64,000 bases of DNA, taken from the NCBI RefSeq assembly GCF_004745575.1, contig NZ_RPEM01000002.1, positions 186,001-250,000 on the forward strand, in the 5' to 3' direction. The first letter of the stretch is position 1. The number at the start of each line of letters is the position of its first letter. This DNA comes from Pseudotabrizicola sediminis (GTDB taxonomy: Bacteria > Pseudomonadota > Alphaproteobacteria > Rhodobacterales > Rhodobacteraceae). Positions 53,309 through 62,899 of this stretch are shown here, piece by piece. A model generated the notes under the pieces. That model saw only the letters and a program-made list of their open reading frames with translations, was not told the origin of the DNA and searched no databases. Made by a program: the position numbers and the translations under genes.

Positions 53309-54415
53309 TCAGAGGCTGGCGTCCAGTGCCGCCACAATCGCGTCACCCATCTGGGTGGTGCTGATGGGCGTGCCGCCATCGGGGCCCATCAGATCGGCGG
53401 TGCGCAATCCATCCGCCAGCACCTTTTCCACCGCAGCCTCGACCCGGGCGGCGTCTTCGCCCATGTCAAAGGAGTAGCGCAGCGCCATGGCGAAGGACAG
53501 GATGCAGGCGATCGGGTTCGCCTTGCCCGTGCCCGCAATGTCGGGGGCAGAGCCATGCACGGGTTCATAAAGCGCCTTGGGCCGGCCATTGGCCATTGGC
53601 GCGCCAAGGCTGGCCGAAGGCAACATGCCAAGGCTGCCTGTCAGCATGGCGGCAAGGTCGGACAGCAGGTCGCCGAACAGGTTGTCAGTCACGATGACGT
53701 CGAACTGCTTGGGCCAACGGGTCAGCTGCATGGCCCCTGCATCGGCATACATGTGCGACAGCTGAACATCCGGGTATTCCTTGTCATGGATTTCCTGCAC
53801 CACGTCGCGCCACAGAATGCCGGATTCCATCACATTGGCCTTCTCCATCGAGCAGACCTTGTTGCCACGCTTGCGCGCCAGCTCGAACGCGGACCGTGCC
53901 ACGCGGGCAATTTCTGACTCGGTGTAGCGCTGAGTGTTGATGCCGACACGTTCATTGCCTTCAACGAAAATCCCGCGCGGCTCGCCGAAGTACACGCCAG
54001 AGGTCAGTTCGCGCACGATCACGATGTCCAGACCGGCGACGACCTCCTTTTTGAGGCTGGAGAAGTCGGCAAGGGCGTCAAAGCACTGGGCCGGGCGCAG
54101 GTTGGAAAACAGGTCCATCTCCTTGCGCAGACGCAAGAGGCCGCGCTCCGGCTTTACGCTGAAATCAAGGCTGTCATATTTCGGGCCGCCCACGGCACCC
54201 AGCAACACGGCATCAACCTCTTGCGCCTTTGCCATGGTGTCGTCGTGCAACGGCACGCCGTGCTTATCATAGGCGCAGCCGCCGACCAGATCTTCGGTCA
54301 CATCAAAGCTGACGCCGCGTTTCGCGCCCATCCAGCCGATGATTTTCTTCACTTCGGCCATGACTTCAGGGCCGATGCCGTCACCGGCGAGGATAAGAAG
54401 GGAAGGGTTGGCCAT
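53309..54415 (-). CDS. leuB: 3-isopropylmalate dehydrogenase LeuB
   Basis: Oxidises and decarboxylates 3-isopropylmalate to 2-ketoisocaproate in leucine synthesis, with NAD and a divalent metal. The 368-residue protein shows [53 protein letters not shown] and [27 protein letters not shown]. The start at 54415 gives the standard N-terminus. It is separated from leuD and leuC by an exonuclease-phosphatase-like gene and a membrane protein. Confidence 0.96.
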   Translation of the reverse strand: MANPSLLILAGDGIGPEVMAEVKKIIGWMGAKRGVSFDVTEDLVGGCAYDKHGVPLHDDTMAKAQEVDAVLLGAVGGPKYDSLDFSVKPERGLLRLRKEMDLFSNLRPAQCFDALADFSSLKKEVVAGLDIVIVRELTSGVYFGEPRGIFVEGNERVGINTQRYTESEIARVARSAFELARKRGNKVCSMEKANVMESGILWRDVVQEIHDKEYPDVQLSHMYADAGAMQLTRWPKQFDVIVTDNLFGDLLSDLAAMLTGSLGMLPSASLGAPMANGRPKALYEPVHGSAPDIAGTGKANPIACILSFAMALRYSFDMGEDAARVEAAVEKVLADGLRTADLMGPDGGTPISTTQMGDAIVAALDASL

Positions 54416-54499
54416 CACAAGGGCTCCTGTCTTTTGGGTTGCCTGCGGCGTAGCCAATGGGGTGCACAGGGTCAAGCGGTCCTTGGGAAAAGCGAGCGT

Positions 54500-55576
54500 T
54501 CAGGGGGCGATTTCGACCCAGATCGGGTGGTGTCTGGCACCTTCTGGCACCGGTGCATGGCCGGCGCCGGTCACCGTGATGCCAGCCGAGGGCAAGATAT
54601 AGCTGACCCGCAACGGCCCCAGTGTGCCGCCATAATCCACCGTATCGCCCGCCAGCACATCCTGCAGTCGCGCATCCGCCAGCAGCGCGCGGATCGCCGC
54701 CGGGTTGCCGTTGCCCTTGTCGGGGTCGACATTGGCCTGCCCCAGCAGCACGAAGGGTTCCGGCGGGGCCTGCGGGCTGTTCAGCAAATGCAGCCAGAAC
54801 GCGGCCTCGTCATGGTTGCGCCGCGTATTGCGCCGCTCCGGCCCCTCAAAGGCCGGGGGAGCGGCGTGCCATGTCAGCAGGTGCAGCCTGCGCCCGTCCG
54901 GCAGGACAACCGCAGTATCATGATGCCCGGTGGTTGACAGCCGCAGCACCTCTGCCGCGCCTTCGGGCAGGGGGGGCAGGTCGGCCCCTGGCAGATCGCG
55001 CCACAGCAGCGTTGAGTGATCGACGCTTTGCGCGGCATCAAACAGCAGCCGCGACAGGATCACCATGCCGCCTTCGCCCGGAAACCGGCCAAAGCCAATG
55101 GCATCGCGCGCCTCGTCCCTGCGCCCATTGCCATCAAGGTCAAAGCCACTGGGAATGCCTGTGTTGGGGCGCAAGACGGCGCTGTGGGGGTAAGGCTGCT
55201 GCAGGGCACCATTCAGCGCATTCAGCGCAAGCCCGCCCGCATCATAATCAAACCCCGACAGCACCAGCACATCTGCGTTTATCGCTTCAATCGCCGCAAC
55301 TGCGACCGCCAGATCGTCGGATTTCCCCTGAAGCAGATCGCGTAGCAACAGGCCCGGGCCCGCGCGGTTCAGACTGCTGTTCCAGAACGCCACCCGCAGT
55401 GCCTCGGCCGCCGCAGGCGGACAAAGCAGCAGCAAAGCGATCAGAACGCCCGCGAGGCGCGCGCCGTGGCCGATCGGTCCGCTGCGCCCTGCGCGCGGCG
55501 CATGTGGCGGACCATATCGGCGATGCGCCCCATGGCGATCCCGCGCATGAACAGGCTTGCCGGAAGAAATGCCCAT
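54500..55576 (-). CDS. Endonuclease/exonuclease/phosphatase-fold secreted protein
   Basis: Exported by a hydrophobic signal segment (RLAGVLIALLLLCPPAAAEA), then an EEP-like domain starting LRVAFWNSSLNRAGPGLLLRDLL. The metal-site motifs are altered: the usual GDxN is GQANVDP and the second motif is DVLVLSGFDYD. So it may have a weakened or different metal site. The only in-frame ATG is at 55576, deep in the upstream gene (136-nt overlap) and giving a long charged lead; a TTG or CTG near 55435-55445 is possible. The true start is unclear. Confidence 0.7.
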   Translation of the reverse strand: MGISSGKPVHARDRHGAHRRYGPPHAPRAGRSGPIGHGARLAGVLIALLLLCPPAAAEALRVAFWNSSLNRAGPGLLLRDLLQGKSDDLAVAVAAIEAINADVLVLSGFDYDAGGLALNALNGALQQPYPHSAVLRPNTGIPSGFDLDGNGRRDEARDAIGFGRFPGEGGMVILSRLLFDAAQSVDHSTLLWRDLPGADLPPLPEGAAEVLRLSTTGHHDTAVVLPDGRRLHLLTWHAAPPAFEGPERRNTRRNHDEAAFWLHLLNSPQAPPEPFVLLGQANVDPDKGNGNPAAIRALLADARLQDVLAGDTVDYGGTLGPLRVSYILPSAGITVTGAGHAPVPEGARHHPIWVEIAP

Positions 55577-56304
55577 GCTGTCATTGTCCAGATCAAGGTT
55601 TGCGACGCGGTCATGCTATCCGGATCGACGCCGGATGACGACAGGCTGACGACAAAAGGAATGATGAAAGGCAGCAGAATTCCAAGGATAATGTTCACCC
55701 GCGCGTCCCGCTCCAACCGTTCTACCAGATCACCCGCCGTCGGGTCAAAGGTGGGCAGGTTGATCCAGACGTTGAACATGCGGTCCCGCATCGGCCAGCC
55801 GCCGATTTTCAGTACGGTGACGAAGGCGGCAAGCGAGATCAGCGAGGTAAGATAGGCCACCCCCGCCGCATTGCGCACCGCCTGTACCTGTTCTGGTGTA
55901 GCGGTTCCCGCCAGCATCAGCTTGGCCAGGCGAACGGGCGAATAGGGGAAATCCAGTGACTGCCCGACAAGTTGGCCAATCGCCTGCATCAGCGCGCTCA
56001 GGCTGGTATTCTCTGCCCGGCCACTTTCCATCACCGACAGACACAGAACCGTCAGAAACAGCATCGTAACCCGGACCCGGTTGAAGGGCGGCGCATCGCG
56101 GAATTCGATCAGGCTGGGGGCTTCGGTGTTGTATTCGACAAAGGTCAGCAAGCCAGCAAACAGGGCCACCAGTGCCGCCATCTGCTTGGCGTCACTGGAC
56201 ACATCGGTCAGGATCACAGAGGGCGTGATCACCACCAGGATGATCAGAACCGCCCTCAAGAAAGCGCCCGAGAATCGCGAGACCACTGCTTTGTCACCTT
56301 CCAC
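55441..56304 (-). CDS. Inner-membrane hypothetical protein
   Basis: A 287-residue membrane protein with about six helices, such as GAFLRAVLIILVVITPSVIL, MAALVALFAGLLTFVEY, MLFLTVLCLSVMESG and FVTVLKIGGW, and the conserved-looking stretch SLIEFRDAPPFNRVRVT. Not recognised; proteins like it appear in Rhodobacterales. I start it at the GTG at 56304 where the conserved part begins. An ATG at 56481 gives a basic hydrophilic lead with no matching context. It overlaps the phosphatase-like gene. Confidence 0.65.
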   Translation of the reverse strand: MEGDKAVVSRFSGAFLRAVLIILVVITPSVILTDVSSDAKQMAALVALFAGLLTFVEYNTEAPSLIEFRDAPPFNRVRVTMLFLTVLCLSVMESGRAENTSLSALMQAIGQLVGQSLDFPYSPVRLAKLMLAGTATPEQVQAVRNAAGVAYLTSLISLAAFVTVLKIGGWPMRDRMFNVWINLPTFDPTAGDLVERLERDARVNIILGILLPFIIPFVVSLSSSGVDPDSMTASQTLIWTMTAWAFLPASLFMRGIAMGRIADMVRHMRRAQGAADRSATARASRAF

Positions 56305-56487
56305 CCGGTCGGACCCGATGCGGTGCCGGGGCCTTGTTCCGAAGATTTCCCGCCATTGTTGACGGGTAGCCTTTTTCTCGCCCAATTTGTGCCTTCTTTC
56401 CCGGCGGCCCGCAATCGTCTGGACATGATTGATTAAATATTGTGGCACATTCGCGGCCAATGTGTCGCCCGATTGCATCAAGACTGC

Positions 56488-56519
56488 GAAAACAAAAGGG
56501 CCGCCCTGTGGGGCGGCCC
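56488..56519 (-). terminator. leuD terminator
   Basis: GGGCCGCCC (56498-56506) pairs with GGGCGGCCC (56511-56519) around TGTG; on the minus strand it is followed by a T-rich tail (TTTTGTTTT). It follows the leuD stop by about 24 nt. Confidence 0.82.
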
Positions 56520-56542
56520 AAGATGTTGTGGATCAATGGTTT

Positions 56543-57148
56543 TCAGGCCCAAGGCCGCACAGTCGCCGTCTTTGCCTCAAAGCTGTCGATGGCCGCTGCC
56601 TTTTCCAGTGTCAGGCCGATATCGTCCAGCCCGTTCAGCAGGCAATGCTTGCGATGGCTGTCCACATCAAAGCCGAAGCTCTGCCCGTCCGAGGTGGTGA
56701 CTGTCTGCGTTTCCAGATCAACGGTCATCCGGGCGTTTGCGCCCTTGCGTGCATCGGTCATCAGCACATCGACCACCTCCTGCGGCATCACGATTGGCAG
56801 AATGCCGTTCTTGAAACAGTTGTTATAGAAGATATCGGCAAAGCTGGTGGCTATCACGCAGCGGATGCCAAAATCGAGCAGCGCCCAAGGCGCATGTTCG
56901 CGACTGGAGCCGCAGCCGAAGTTGTCGCCCGCGACGATGATTTCGGCGCTGCGATAGGCGGGCTGGTTCAGGACGAAATCCGGAATCTCGGCCCCACCTT
57001 CAGTGTAGCGCATTTCGTCAAACAGGTTCTTGCCAAGGCCGGAGCGCTGGATGGTTTTCAGGAACTGCTTGGGGATGATCATGTCGGTGTCGATGTTGAC
57101 CAGGGGCATCGGGGCGGCAATGCCGGTCAGGGTGGTGAACTTGTCCAT
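56543..57148 (-). CDS. leuD: 3-isopropylmalate dehydratase small subunit LeuD
   Basis: Small subunit of the isopropylmalate isomerase. 201 residues with the family N-terminus [31 protein letters not shown] and [35 protein letters not shown]. It pairs with LeuC at 57863. A membrane protein gene is inserted between them on the opposite strand. Confidence 0.96.
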   Translation of the reverse strand: MDKFTTLTGIAAPMPLVNIDTDMIIPKQFLKTIQRSGLGKNLFDEMRYTEGGAEIPDFVLNQPAYRSAEIIVAGDNFGCGSSREHAPWALLDFGIRCVIATSFADIFYNNCFKNGILPIVMPQEVVDVLMTDARKGANARMTVDLETQTVTTSDGQSFGFDVDSHRKHCLLNGLDDIGLTLEKAAAIDSFEAKTATVRPWA

Positions 57149-57239
57149 GGGGTGGTCCTTGATGCTGGGTGCCGACAGGGCTTGGCTAAGCCGCTGACGC
57201 TGTTAAGATTGCACGACCCGGAAGGATCGAATTGCCTTT

Positions 57240-57836
57240 ATGTTTCAGACCATCAACGTCTCTCTTCTGCGCGCCTGTGTGTTCAACAGATGGTCGCCCA
57301 CCATTTGGGATCCGACCTTCTGGGGCTGGTTCACAGTGGCGGCTTATGTCGCCTGCGCGGTTCTTGCCCTTCGGGTAGTGATCCGCCGCCGGGGCGGATC
57401 GGCCCGGGCGCAGGTGTTCTGGACGCTGCTGTGCCTTGCGATGGCTTTTCTGGCAGTGAACAAGCAGCTCGACCTGCAATCCCTGCTGACCGCCACCGGC
57501 CGCTGTATTGCCCGGCTGCAGGGCTGGTACGAAGACCGCCGCCCGTTTCAGCGCACTGTGATACTCGCGCTGCTGGCGCTTATCCTGATCGTGCTGACCG
57601 CCAGTCTTTACTACATGCGACGCGACCTGCGGCGCAACGGGCTGGCCCTGCTGGGCCTGATCGTTGTGGCAGGCTTTGTCGCGTTCAGGGCGGTCGGGTT
57701 TCATCATTTTAACGAGATCATCAATCTGCGGGTCAGGGATATCCGGTTCAACGTGATCTTCGAGCTGACAGGTCTGGTCATGATCACGCTGAACGCGCTG
57801 GTCTTGCTGCTGACAAAGGGATCGCGCCGGCGCTAG
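57240..57836 (+). CDS. Five-helix inner-membrane hypothetical between leuD and leuC
   Basis: A 198-residue protein with about five hydrophobic helices (27-49, 58-76, 105-125, 135-150, 172-192) and the soluble segment ATGRCIARLQGWYEDRRPFQRTV. It is on the opposite strand from leuD and leuC. I do not recognise it. Such proteins are sometimes annotated as isopropylmalate isomerase purely by position; the sequence gives no support for that. The start at 57240 has only a distant GGAAGGA; a GTG at 57279 is an alternative. Confidence 0.7.
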   Translation: MFQTINVSLLRACVFNRWSPTIWDPTFWGWFTVAAYVACAVLALRVVIRRRGGSARAQVFWTLLCLAMAFLAVNKQLDLQSLLTATGRCIARLQGWYEDRRPFQRTVILALLALILIVLTASLYYMRRDLRRNGLALLGLIVVAGFVAFRAVGFHHFNEIINLRVRDIRFNVIFELTGLVMITLNALVLLLTKGSRRR

Positions 57837-57862
57837 GGCCGCGCGATCCCTTTGCCACGTGG

Positions 57863-59281
57863 TCAGACGGTTTCCGCCATCATCTCGCGCACATCGGTCA
57901 AATGCCCGGTGATCGCCGCCGCCGCCGCCATCGCGGGCGACATCAGATGCGTGCGCCCGCCCCGGCCCTGACGGCCCTCAAAGTTGCGGTTGCTGGTCGC
58001 GGCACAGCGCTCGCCCGGTGTCAGCTGATCCGGGTTCATCGCCAGACACATCGAGCAGCCTGCCAGACGCCATTCGAAGCCTGCGTCGATGAAGATCTGC
58101 GCCAGACCTTCCTCTTCCGCCTGCGCCCGCACGAGGCCGGACCCCGGCACCACCATGGCACGTTTGACGGCAATTTTCTTGCCCTTCAGAATGGCTGCGG
58201 CTGCCCGCAGATCTTCGATCCGGCCGTTGGTGCAGGATCCGATGAACACGGTGTCGATGGCGATGTCGGTCAGCTTCTGCCCCGGGGTCAGACCCATGTA
58301 GTCGAGAGAGCGTTGTGCTGCCTCGACCTTGCCGCCGGTGAAATCACCCGCCGCAGGCACGGTGCCGGTGATCGGCAAAACGTCTTCGGGGCTGGTGCCC
58401 CAAGTCACCACCGGAGCGATATCCTCACCCCTCAGGGTGACAACCTTGTCCCAATGGGCGCCGTCATCCGAGAACAGGGTCTTCCAATAAGCGACCGCTG
58501 CCTCCCACTTCGCGCCCTTCGGCGCATGCGGACGGCCCATGCAATAGGCAAAGGTCTTTTCATCGGGTGCAATCAGACCGGCGCGTGCGCCACCCTCAAT
58601 CGCCATGTTGCAGACCGTCATCCGGCCTTCCATCGACAGTTCCCGAATGGCCTGACCGCAATATTCTATGACATAGCCGGTGCCGCCCGCAGTGCCGGTT
58701 TCGCCGATCACCGACAGGGTGATGTCCTTGGCGGTCACGCCGGGCATCAACGATCCGGTGATTTCCACCTTCATGTTCTTGCCTTTTCGCTGGATCAGCG
58801 TCTGGGTGGCCAGAACATGCTCCACTTCCGACGTGCCGATGCCATGCGCAAGGCTCCCGAACGCCCCATGCGTCGCGGTGTGCGAATCGCCGCAGACCAC
58901 GGTCATGCCGGGCAGGGTCCAGCCCTGTTCGGGGCCGACGATATGCACGATGCCCTGACGCACATCGGACACCGGATAGTAGTTGATGCCGAAATCACGC
59001 GCGTTCTTGTCCAGCGCTTCGACTTGAATCCGGCTGTCTTCGGTCATGGTCGCGGCATTGGCGCGGTCCAGCGTGGTGGGCACGTTGTGATCGGGCACGG
59101 CGATGGTTTTTTCCGGCGCGCGCACGATGCGGCCCGTCATGCGCAGGCCCTCAAAGGCCTGCGGGCTGGTGACCTCGTGCACCAGATGGCGGTCGATATA
59201 GAGCAGGCAGGTGCCGTCTTCGGCCTGATGGACGACATGGTCGTCCCAGATTTTATCGTAAAGGGTACGCGGAGCGGTCAT
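57863..59281 (-). CDS. leuC: 3-isopropylmalate dehydratase large subunit LeuC
   Basis: Large, Fe-S-bearing subunit of isopropylmalate isomerase. 472 residues with [38 protein letters not shown]-type N-terminus, the cluster cysteine in [11 protein letters not shown] and the Cys pair of [12 protein letters not shown], and [30 protein letters not shown]. The ATG at 59281 is preceded by GGTGAG at four bases and gives the standard N-terminus; an upstream GTG at 59290 is less likely. Confidence 0.96.
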   Translation of the reverse strand: MTAPRTLYDKIWDDHVVHQAEDGTCLLYIDRHLVHEVTSPQAFEGLRMTGRIVRAPEKTIAVPDHNVPTTLDRANAATMTEDSRIQVEALDKNARDFGINYYPVSDVRQGIVHIVGPEQGWTLPGMTVVCGDSHTATHGAFGSLAHGIGTSEVEHVLATQTLIQRKGKNMKVEITGSLMPGVTAKDITLSVIGETGTAGGTGYVIEYCGQAIRELSMEGRMTVCNMAIEGGARAGLIAPDEKTFAYCMGRPHAPKGAKWEAAVAYWKTLFSDDGAHWDKVVTLRGEDIAPVVTWGTSPEDVLPITGTVPAAGDFTGGKVEAAQRSLDYMGLTPGQKLTDIAIDTVFIGSCTNGRIEDLRAAAAILKGKKIAVKRAMVVPGSGLVRAQAEEEGLAQIFIDAGFEWRLAGCSMCLAMNPDQLTPGERCAATSNRNFEGRQGRGGRTHLMSPAMAAAAAITGHLTDVREMMAETV

Positions 59282-59618
59282 GGCTCTCACCTTATGCTGG
59301 GATGGCTTTTGGAATAGGGCAGGGGACAGCGCCGCACTGGGCGCGGCTTTACGTCAAAGTCGCGCAAGCACGCTGCGGGTCATGCCGAAAAAGCGGGCCG
59401 GAAGCCGCGCATGGTCGGTGATGTTGAAATAGATGAACCCGGTCATGGCGCGTTTCATACGCCGAAATCCCGTGTCAGGCAAGGTTCCATGACCGTCTTC
59501 GCTTGCGCGCGCCCGGAATCGGCGCTATGGCCCCCGGCTTGCCCCGATTTGTTGAGGTTGCGCCCCAAGGGTGCTACCCTAGGGCTGTCCCGGCGCCGGG
59601 GGTGGATCGGCGCGTCAG
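59282..59618. other. 337-nt intergenic region between leuC and rsfS
   Basis: Divergent gap that should hold the leuC and rsfS promoters. It contains one small ORF candidate (59354-59458) on the minus strand, described separately. I see no other strong gene or hairpin. Confidence 0.5.
59354..59458 (-). CDS. Possible micropeptide (34 residues)
   Basis: An ATG-initiated 34-codon ORF on the minus strand, upstream of leuC. The protein MKRAMTGFIYFNITDHARLP... is amphipathic with basic ends. The ribosome site is weak. It may be a leader peptide or simply chance; comparative conservation would decide. Confidence 0.25.
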   Translation of the reverse strand: MKRAMTGFIYFNITDHARLPARFFGMTRSVLARL

Positions 59619-60053
59619 ATGGAGGACGATGTCCTGTCTCACTCAGATCCTGCGACCGGGCTTCCGGTCGGACCCCGGGCAAACCGCGCAAGCGGCCCGG
59701 ACTACACCCCGGAACACCTGCTTGAGGCAGTGTTGGCATCCGTAGATGACGACAAAGCCGAAGGCATTGTGCAGATCGACCTGCGCGGCCGGTCGGACGT
59801 GGCCGATTACATGGTGATCTGCTCGGGCCGGTCGTCGCGTCAAGTTGCGGCCATTGCCGAAAAGTTGGCCGACCGGCTCAAGCAAGGCTTTGGCCTTGTC
59901 TGCAAGATGGAAGGCAAGGAAACCGGCGACTGGGTGCTGATTGACGCAGGCGATGTCATCGTCCATGTCTTCCGCCCAGAAGTGCGCGACTTCTATCAGC
60001 TTGAAAAGATGTGGCTGCCGTCGGGCGACGCGCTGCGCGGGTCGGTCGTCTGA
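59619..60053 (+). CDS. rsfS: Ribosome silencing factor RsfS
   Basis: Binds ribosomal protein L14 and blocks subunit joining in stationary phase or starvation. The 144-residue protein has the RsfS motifs LRGRSDVADYMVICSGRSSRQVAAIAEKLAD, GKETGDWVLIDAGDVIVHVFRPEVRDFYQLEKMW. The ATG at 59619 is used; GGAGG at 59621-59625 lies inside the frame, so a CTG start at 59634 (spaced eight bases from GGAGG) is an alternative. Followed by rlmH. Confidence 0.92.
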   Translation: MEDDVLSHSDPATGLPVGPRANRASGPDYTPEHLLEAVLASVDDDKAEGIVQIDLRGRSDVADYMVICSGRSSRQVAAIAEKLADRLKQGFGLVCKMEGKETGDWVLIDAGDVIVHVFRPEVRDFYQLEKMWLPSGDALRGSVV

Positions 60054-60057
60054 GCGG

Positions 60058-60528
60058 ATGCGGGTGCATCTGTGCGCCGTGGGCCGGCTGCGGTCCGGCC
60101 CCGAGCGCGACCTGATCGACGATTATACCACACGCTTTGACCGCTCGGGCCGGGCCCTGTCGCTTGGGCCGCTGACGGAACATGAGGTTGAGGACAAGCG
60201 CGGTGGCGGCATGAGTGCCGAGGCCGAGTTGCTGTCGCGCGCGATTCCGGCAGGCGCGCTGCTCGTAACACTGGACGAACGCGGCGCGCTGGTCAGCAGC
60301 CCGGAGTTTGCCGCCATGCTGGTGCGCTGGCGCGACGGAGGGCGGCAGGATCTGGCTTTTGTGATCGGCGGGGCAGATGGGATTGACCCGGGCCTGCGCG
60401 CGCGGGCCGATGCATCCATCAGCTTTGGCAAGATGGTCTGGCCGCACATGCTTGTGCGGGTGATGCTGTGTGAGCAGCTGTATCGGGCGGCGTCGATCCT
60501 TGCGGGCGCACCTTATCATCGGGCGTAG
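60058..60528 (+). CDS. rlmH: 23S rRNA (pseudouridine1915-N3)-methyltransferase RlmH
   Basis: A SPOUT-family enzyme that methylates pseudouridine 1915 in helix 69 of 23S rRNA. 156 residues, standard. Family motifs: LVTLDERGALVSSPEFAAML, FVIGGADGIDPGLRARADAS, and SFGKMVWPHMLVRVMLCEQLYRAASILAGAPYHR at the C-terminus. It begins five bases after rsfS, the usual two-gene unit. Confidence 0.95.
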   Translation: MRVHLCAVGRLRSGPERDLIDDYTTRFDRSGRALSLGPLTEHEVEDKRGGGMSAEAELLSRAIPAGALLVTLDERGALVSSPEFAAMLVRWRDGGRQDLAFVIGGADGIDPGLRARADASISFGKMVWPHMLVRVMLCEQLYRAASILAGAPYHRA

Positions 60529-60587
60529 GTGCGGGTGGCCGGATCAGGGAGCCTTCGGCCGAGATACTTGAGGACTGAAAATGTGCT

Positions 60588-61067
60588 TTAGCCCTGGGTG
60601 GCCCAACGGAGTTGTGCCTTGGTTTCCACCGCGCAGGGGCGGGCGGCGCGCAGGCGGGTGAGCGCGGCGTCCGGGTCTTCACCAGCATCGGTCAGCAGCC
60701 GCAGCACCGCCATGCCGGACCGCCCACAGCCGCCCATGCAATGGGCGAGCACCCGGTTGCCACCGGCCAAGATAGCGCGGGCGCGAACTGATGTGCCGGG
60801 CCAGAGTGCGGCGGCTTCCCGCTTTGGTGTGCCGAAATCCGGCACTGGCAGATGCGCCCATGCGATGCCCGCCGCCGCCAGATCGGCAGGCAGGGTTCCC
60901 GCGCCCTTGGTCGCCAGTTCCAGCTTTGACGTCATGGTCAGGACCAGCGCGGGCTGCCATGCCAGCAGCGTTTCAAGGTCACCCGCGTAGTCGCCCGCCC
61001 GCCCCGGCATCGGGCAGAGCGCGAGGGTGCCGCCAAGGGCAGGAATTTCTGCAATCTCAAGGGTCAT
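60588..61067 (-). CDS. Dual-specificity/tyrosine phosphatase-like protein
   Basis: A 159-residue phosphatase with the CX5R motif: Cys110 and Arg116 in AHCMGGCGRSGM, with a candidate general acid Asp77 in LPVPDFGTP. The Cys-thiolate and P-loop pattern support catalytic activity. Start at 61067. Substrate unknown; similar small phosphatases act on protein or lipid phosphates. It converges with rlmH and is divergent from dnaX. Confidence 0.85.
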   Translation of the reverse strand: MTLEIAEIPALGGTLALCPMPGRAGDYAGDLETLLAWQPALVLTMTSKLELATKGAGTLPADLAAAGIAWAHLPVPDFGTPKREAAALWPGTSVRARAILAGGNRVLAHCMGGCGRSGMAVLRLLTDAGEDPDAALTRLRAARPCAVETKAQLRWATQG

Positions 61068-61138
61068 CTTCTGGCCTTCGGGTGGACGCGGCGGGCGGCA
61101 GCGCCTAGGTTGGGGCAAGCGTAACCCCGGAAGGCAGT

Positions 61139-62887
61139 ATGTCCGACAGTCCCGAGAAATCCTATCAGGTTCTGGCGCGGAAATACCGGCCTGCCACCTT
61201 TGCCGATCTGATCGGGCAAGAGGCGATGGTGCGCACGCTTAAAAACGCCTTTGCCGCCGACCGGATCGCCCATGCCTTCGTGATGACCGGCGTGCGCGGG
61301 GTGGGCAAGACCACCACGGCGCGGATCATTGCCAAGGGGCTGAACTGTGTGGGGCCGGACGGCACGGGCGGCCCGACGACCGAGCCTTGCGGGGTGTGTG
61401 AGCCTTGCCGCGCGATTGCAGAGGGCCGGCATGTCGATGTGATGGAAATGGACGCCGCCAGCCGCACCGGCGTGGGCGATATTCGCGAAATCATCGATTC
61501 AGTGCATTACCGGGCGGCTTCGGCGCGCTACAAGATCTACATCATCGACGAAGTGCACATGCTGTCGACCAGCGCGTTTAACGCGCTGCTGAAGACGCTG
61601 GAAGAACCCCCGGCGCATGTGAAGTTCATCTTCGCCACCACCGAGATCCGCAAAGTGCCAGTCACTGTGCTTTCGCGCTGTCAGCGGTTCGATCTGAAAC
61701 GGATCGAGCCCGAGGTGATGATGGCGCATCTGAGCCGTATTGCAGGGCTGGAGGGGGCGTCACTGGCCGCCGATGCCATGGCGCTGATCACCCGTGCGGC
61801 AGAAGGGTCTGTTCGCGATGCCATGAGCCTGATGGATCAGGCGATTGCCCATGGCGCGGGCGAGACAACCGCGCTGCAGGTGCGGGCCATGCTTGGGCTG
61901 GCCGACCGGGGCCGGGTGCTTGATCTGTTCGACCTGATCATGCAGGGCGATGCTGCGGCGGCGCTGACCGAAGTGGCCGGGCAATATGCCGATGGGGCCG
62001 ATCCGATGGCCATTTTGCGTGATCTGGCCGAGATCACGCATTGGGTATCGGTGATCAAGATCACGCCAGAAGCGGCCGAAGATCCGACCACCCCACCGGA
62101 TGAACGTGCGCGGGGCCTCGACATGGCGAAGCGCCTGCCGATGCGGTCGCTCAGCCGGATGTGGCAGATGCTGTTGAAGGCGATTGAAGAGGTCGGGCTG
62201 GCCCCCAATGCGATGATGGCGGCAGAGATGGCGATCATCCGCCTGACCCATGTGGCTGACCTGCCAGATCCGGAAACTCTGATCCGGCGATTGCAGGCCG
62301 GGCAGGGGTCAGGGCCGGGCGGGCCGGTGGCGGGCGGTGCCCCGGCAGGTGGCAGTTCTGTCCACGGGGCCGTGATGCGCGCGCCATCTGCGCCGATGCG
62401 CGGGCCGTCGATGAACGGCGCCGGGCAGGCGATGGCACTTGCCGCCGAGCAGGTGGTTTACCAGAGTTTTGACGCGGTCGTGGCCCTGATCCGCGACCGG
62501 CGCGACATGAAGCTGCTCTATGAGGTGGAGGAAGGCGTGCGCCTTGTGCGCTATGCCCCCGGCCGGATCGAGTTTGAGCCTTCCCCCAAGGCAGGCACCG
62601 ATCTTGCTGCGCGGCTGGGCCAGCGGTTGCAGGCCTTTACCGGTCAGCGCTGGGGGGTGTCGGTCGTGTCGGAAGGTGGCCAGCCCACGATTGCCGAGGC
62701 CCGCGATGCGACCCGCGTGCAGGCCGAGTCCGAGGTGATGCAGACCGCGCTGGTACAGGCGGTGATGCTGGCGTTTCCGGGCGCAAAGATCGCCGGGATA
62801 CGGTCGGCAGAAGATCTGGTTCAGGCCGCTGCCGCCGAGGCGCTGCCGGAAGTCGAAGACGAATGGGATCCGTTCGAGGACAGTTGA
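61139..62887 (+). CDS. dnaX: DNA polymerase III subunit gamma/tau
   Basis: Clamp-loader ATPase of the replisome. 582 residues: Walker A GVRGVGKTTT (51-60), zinc-binding cysteines in LNCVGPDGTGGPTTEPCGVCEPC, Walker B IIDEVHMLS, sensor SRCQRF, then a linker with AGGAPAGGSS-like low-complexity sequence and a C-terminal tau domain. No E. coli-like A-rich frameshift site is visible, so a separate gamma form is not predicted. It is followed by ybaB and recR. Confidence 0.95.
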   Translation: MSDSPEKSYQVLARKYRPATFADLIGQEAMVRTLKNAFAADRIAHAFVMTGVRGVGKTTTARIIAKGLNCVGPDGTGGPTTEPCGVCEPCRAIAEGRHVDVMEMDAASRTGVGDIREIIDSVHYRAASARYKIYIIDEVHMLSTSAFNALLKTLEEPPAHVKFIFATTEIRKVPVTVLSRCQRFDLKRIEPEVMMAHLSRIAGLEGASLAADAMALITRAAEGSVRDAMSLMDQAIAHGAGETTALQVRAMLGLADRGRVLDLFDLIMQGDAAAALTEVAGQYADGADPMAILRDLAEITHWVSVIKITPEAAEDPTTPPDERARGLDMAKRLPMRSLSRMWQMLLKAIEEVGLAPNAMMAAEMAIIRLTHVADLPDPETLIRRLQAGQGSGPGGPVAGGAPAGGSSVHGAVMRAPSAPMRGPSMNGAGQAMALAAEQVVYQSFDAVVALIRDRRDMKLLYEVEEGVRLVRYAPGRIEFEPSPKAGTDLAARLGQRLQAFTGQRWGVSVVSEGGQPTIAEARDATRVQAESEVMQTALVQAVMLAFPGAKIAGIRSAEDLVQAAAAEALPEVEDEWDPFEDS

Positions 62888-62899
62888 AAGGAAGATACG

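Noticed and set aside
57240-57836. Isopropylmalate isomerase identity for the gene between leuD and leuC
   Set aside because: It is a five-helix membrane protein with no aconitase-family motif; only its position suggests the name.
57902-59317. Plus-strand 471-codon open frame over leuC
   Set aside because: No motifs; LeuC on the minus strand is clear.
61230-61245. Run of five A in dnaX as a programmed frameshift site
   Set aside because: It lies in the N-terminal part, not near the expected domain III end, and there is no stem-loop or Shine-Dalgarno arrangement as in E. coli.
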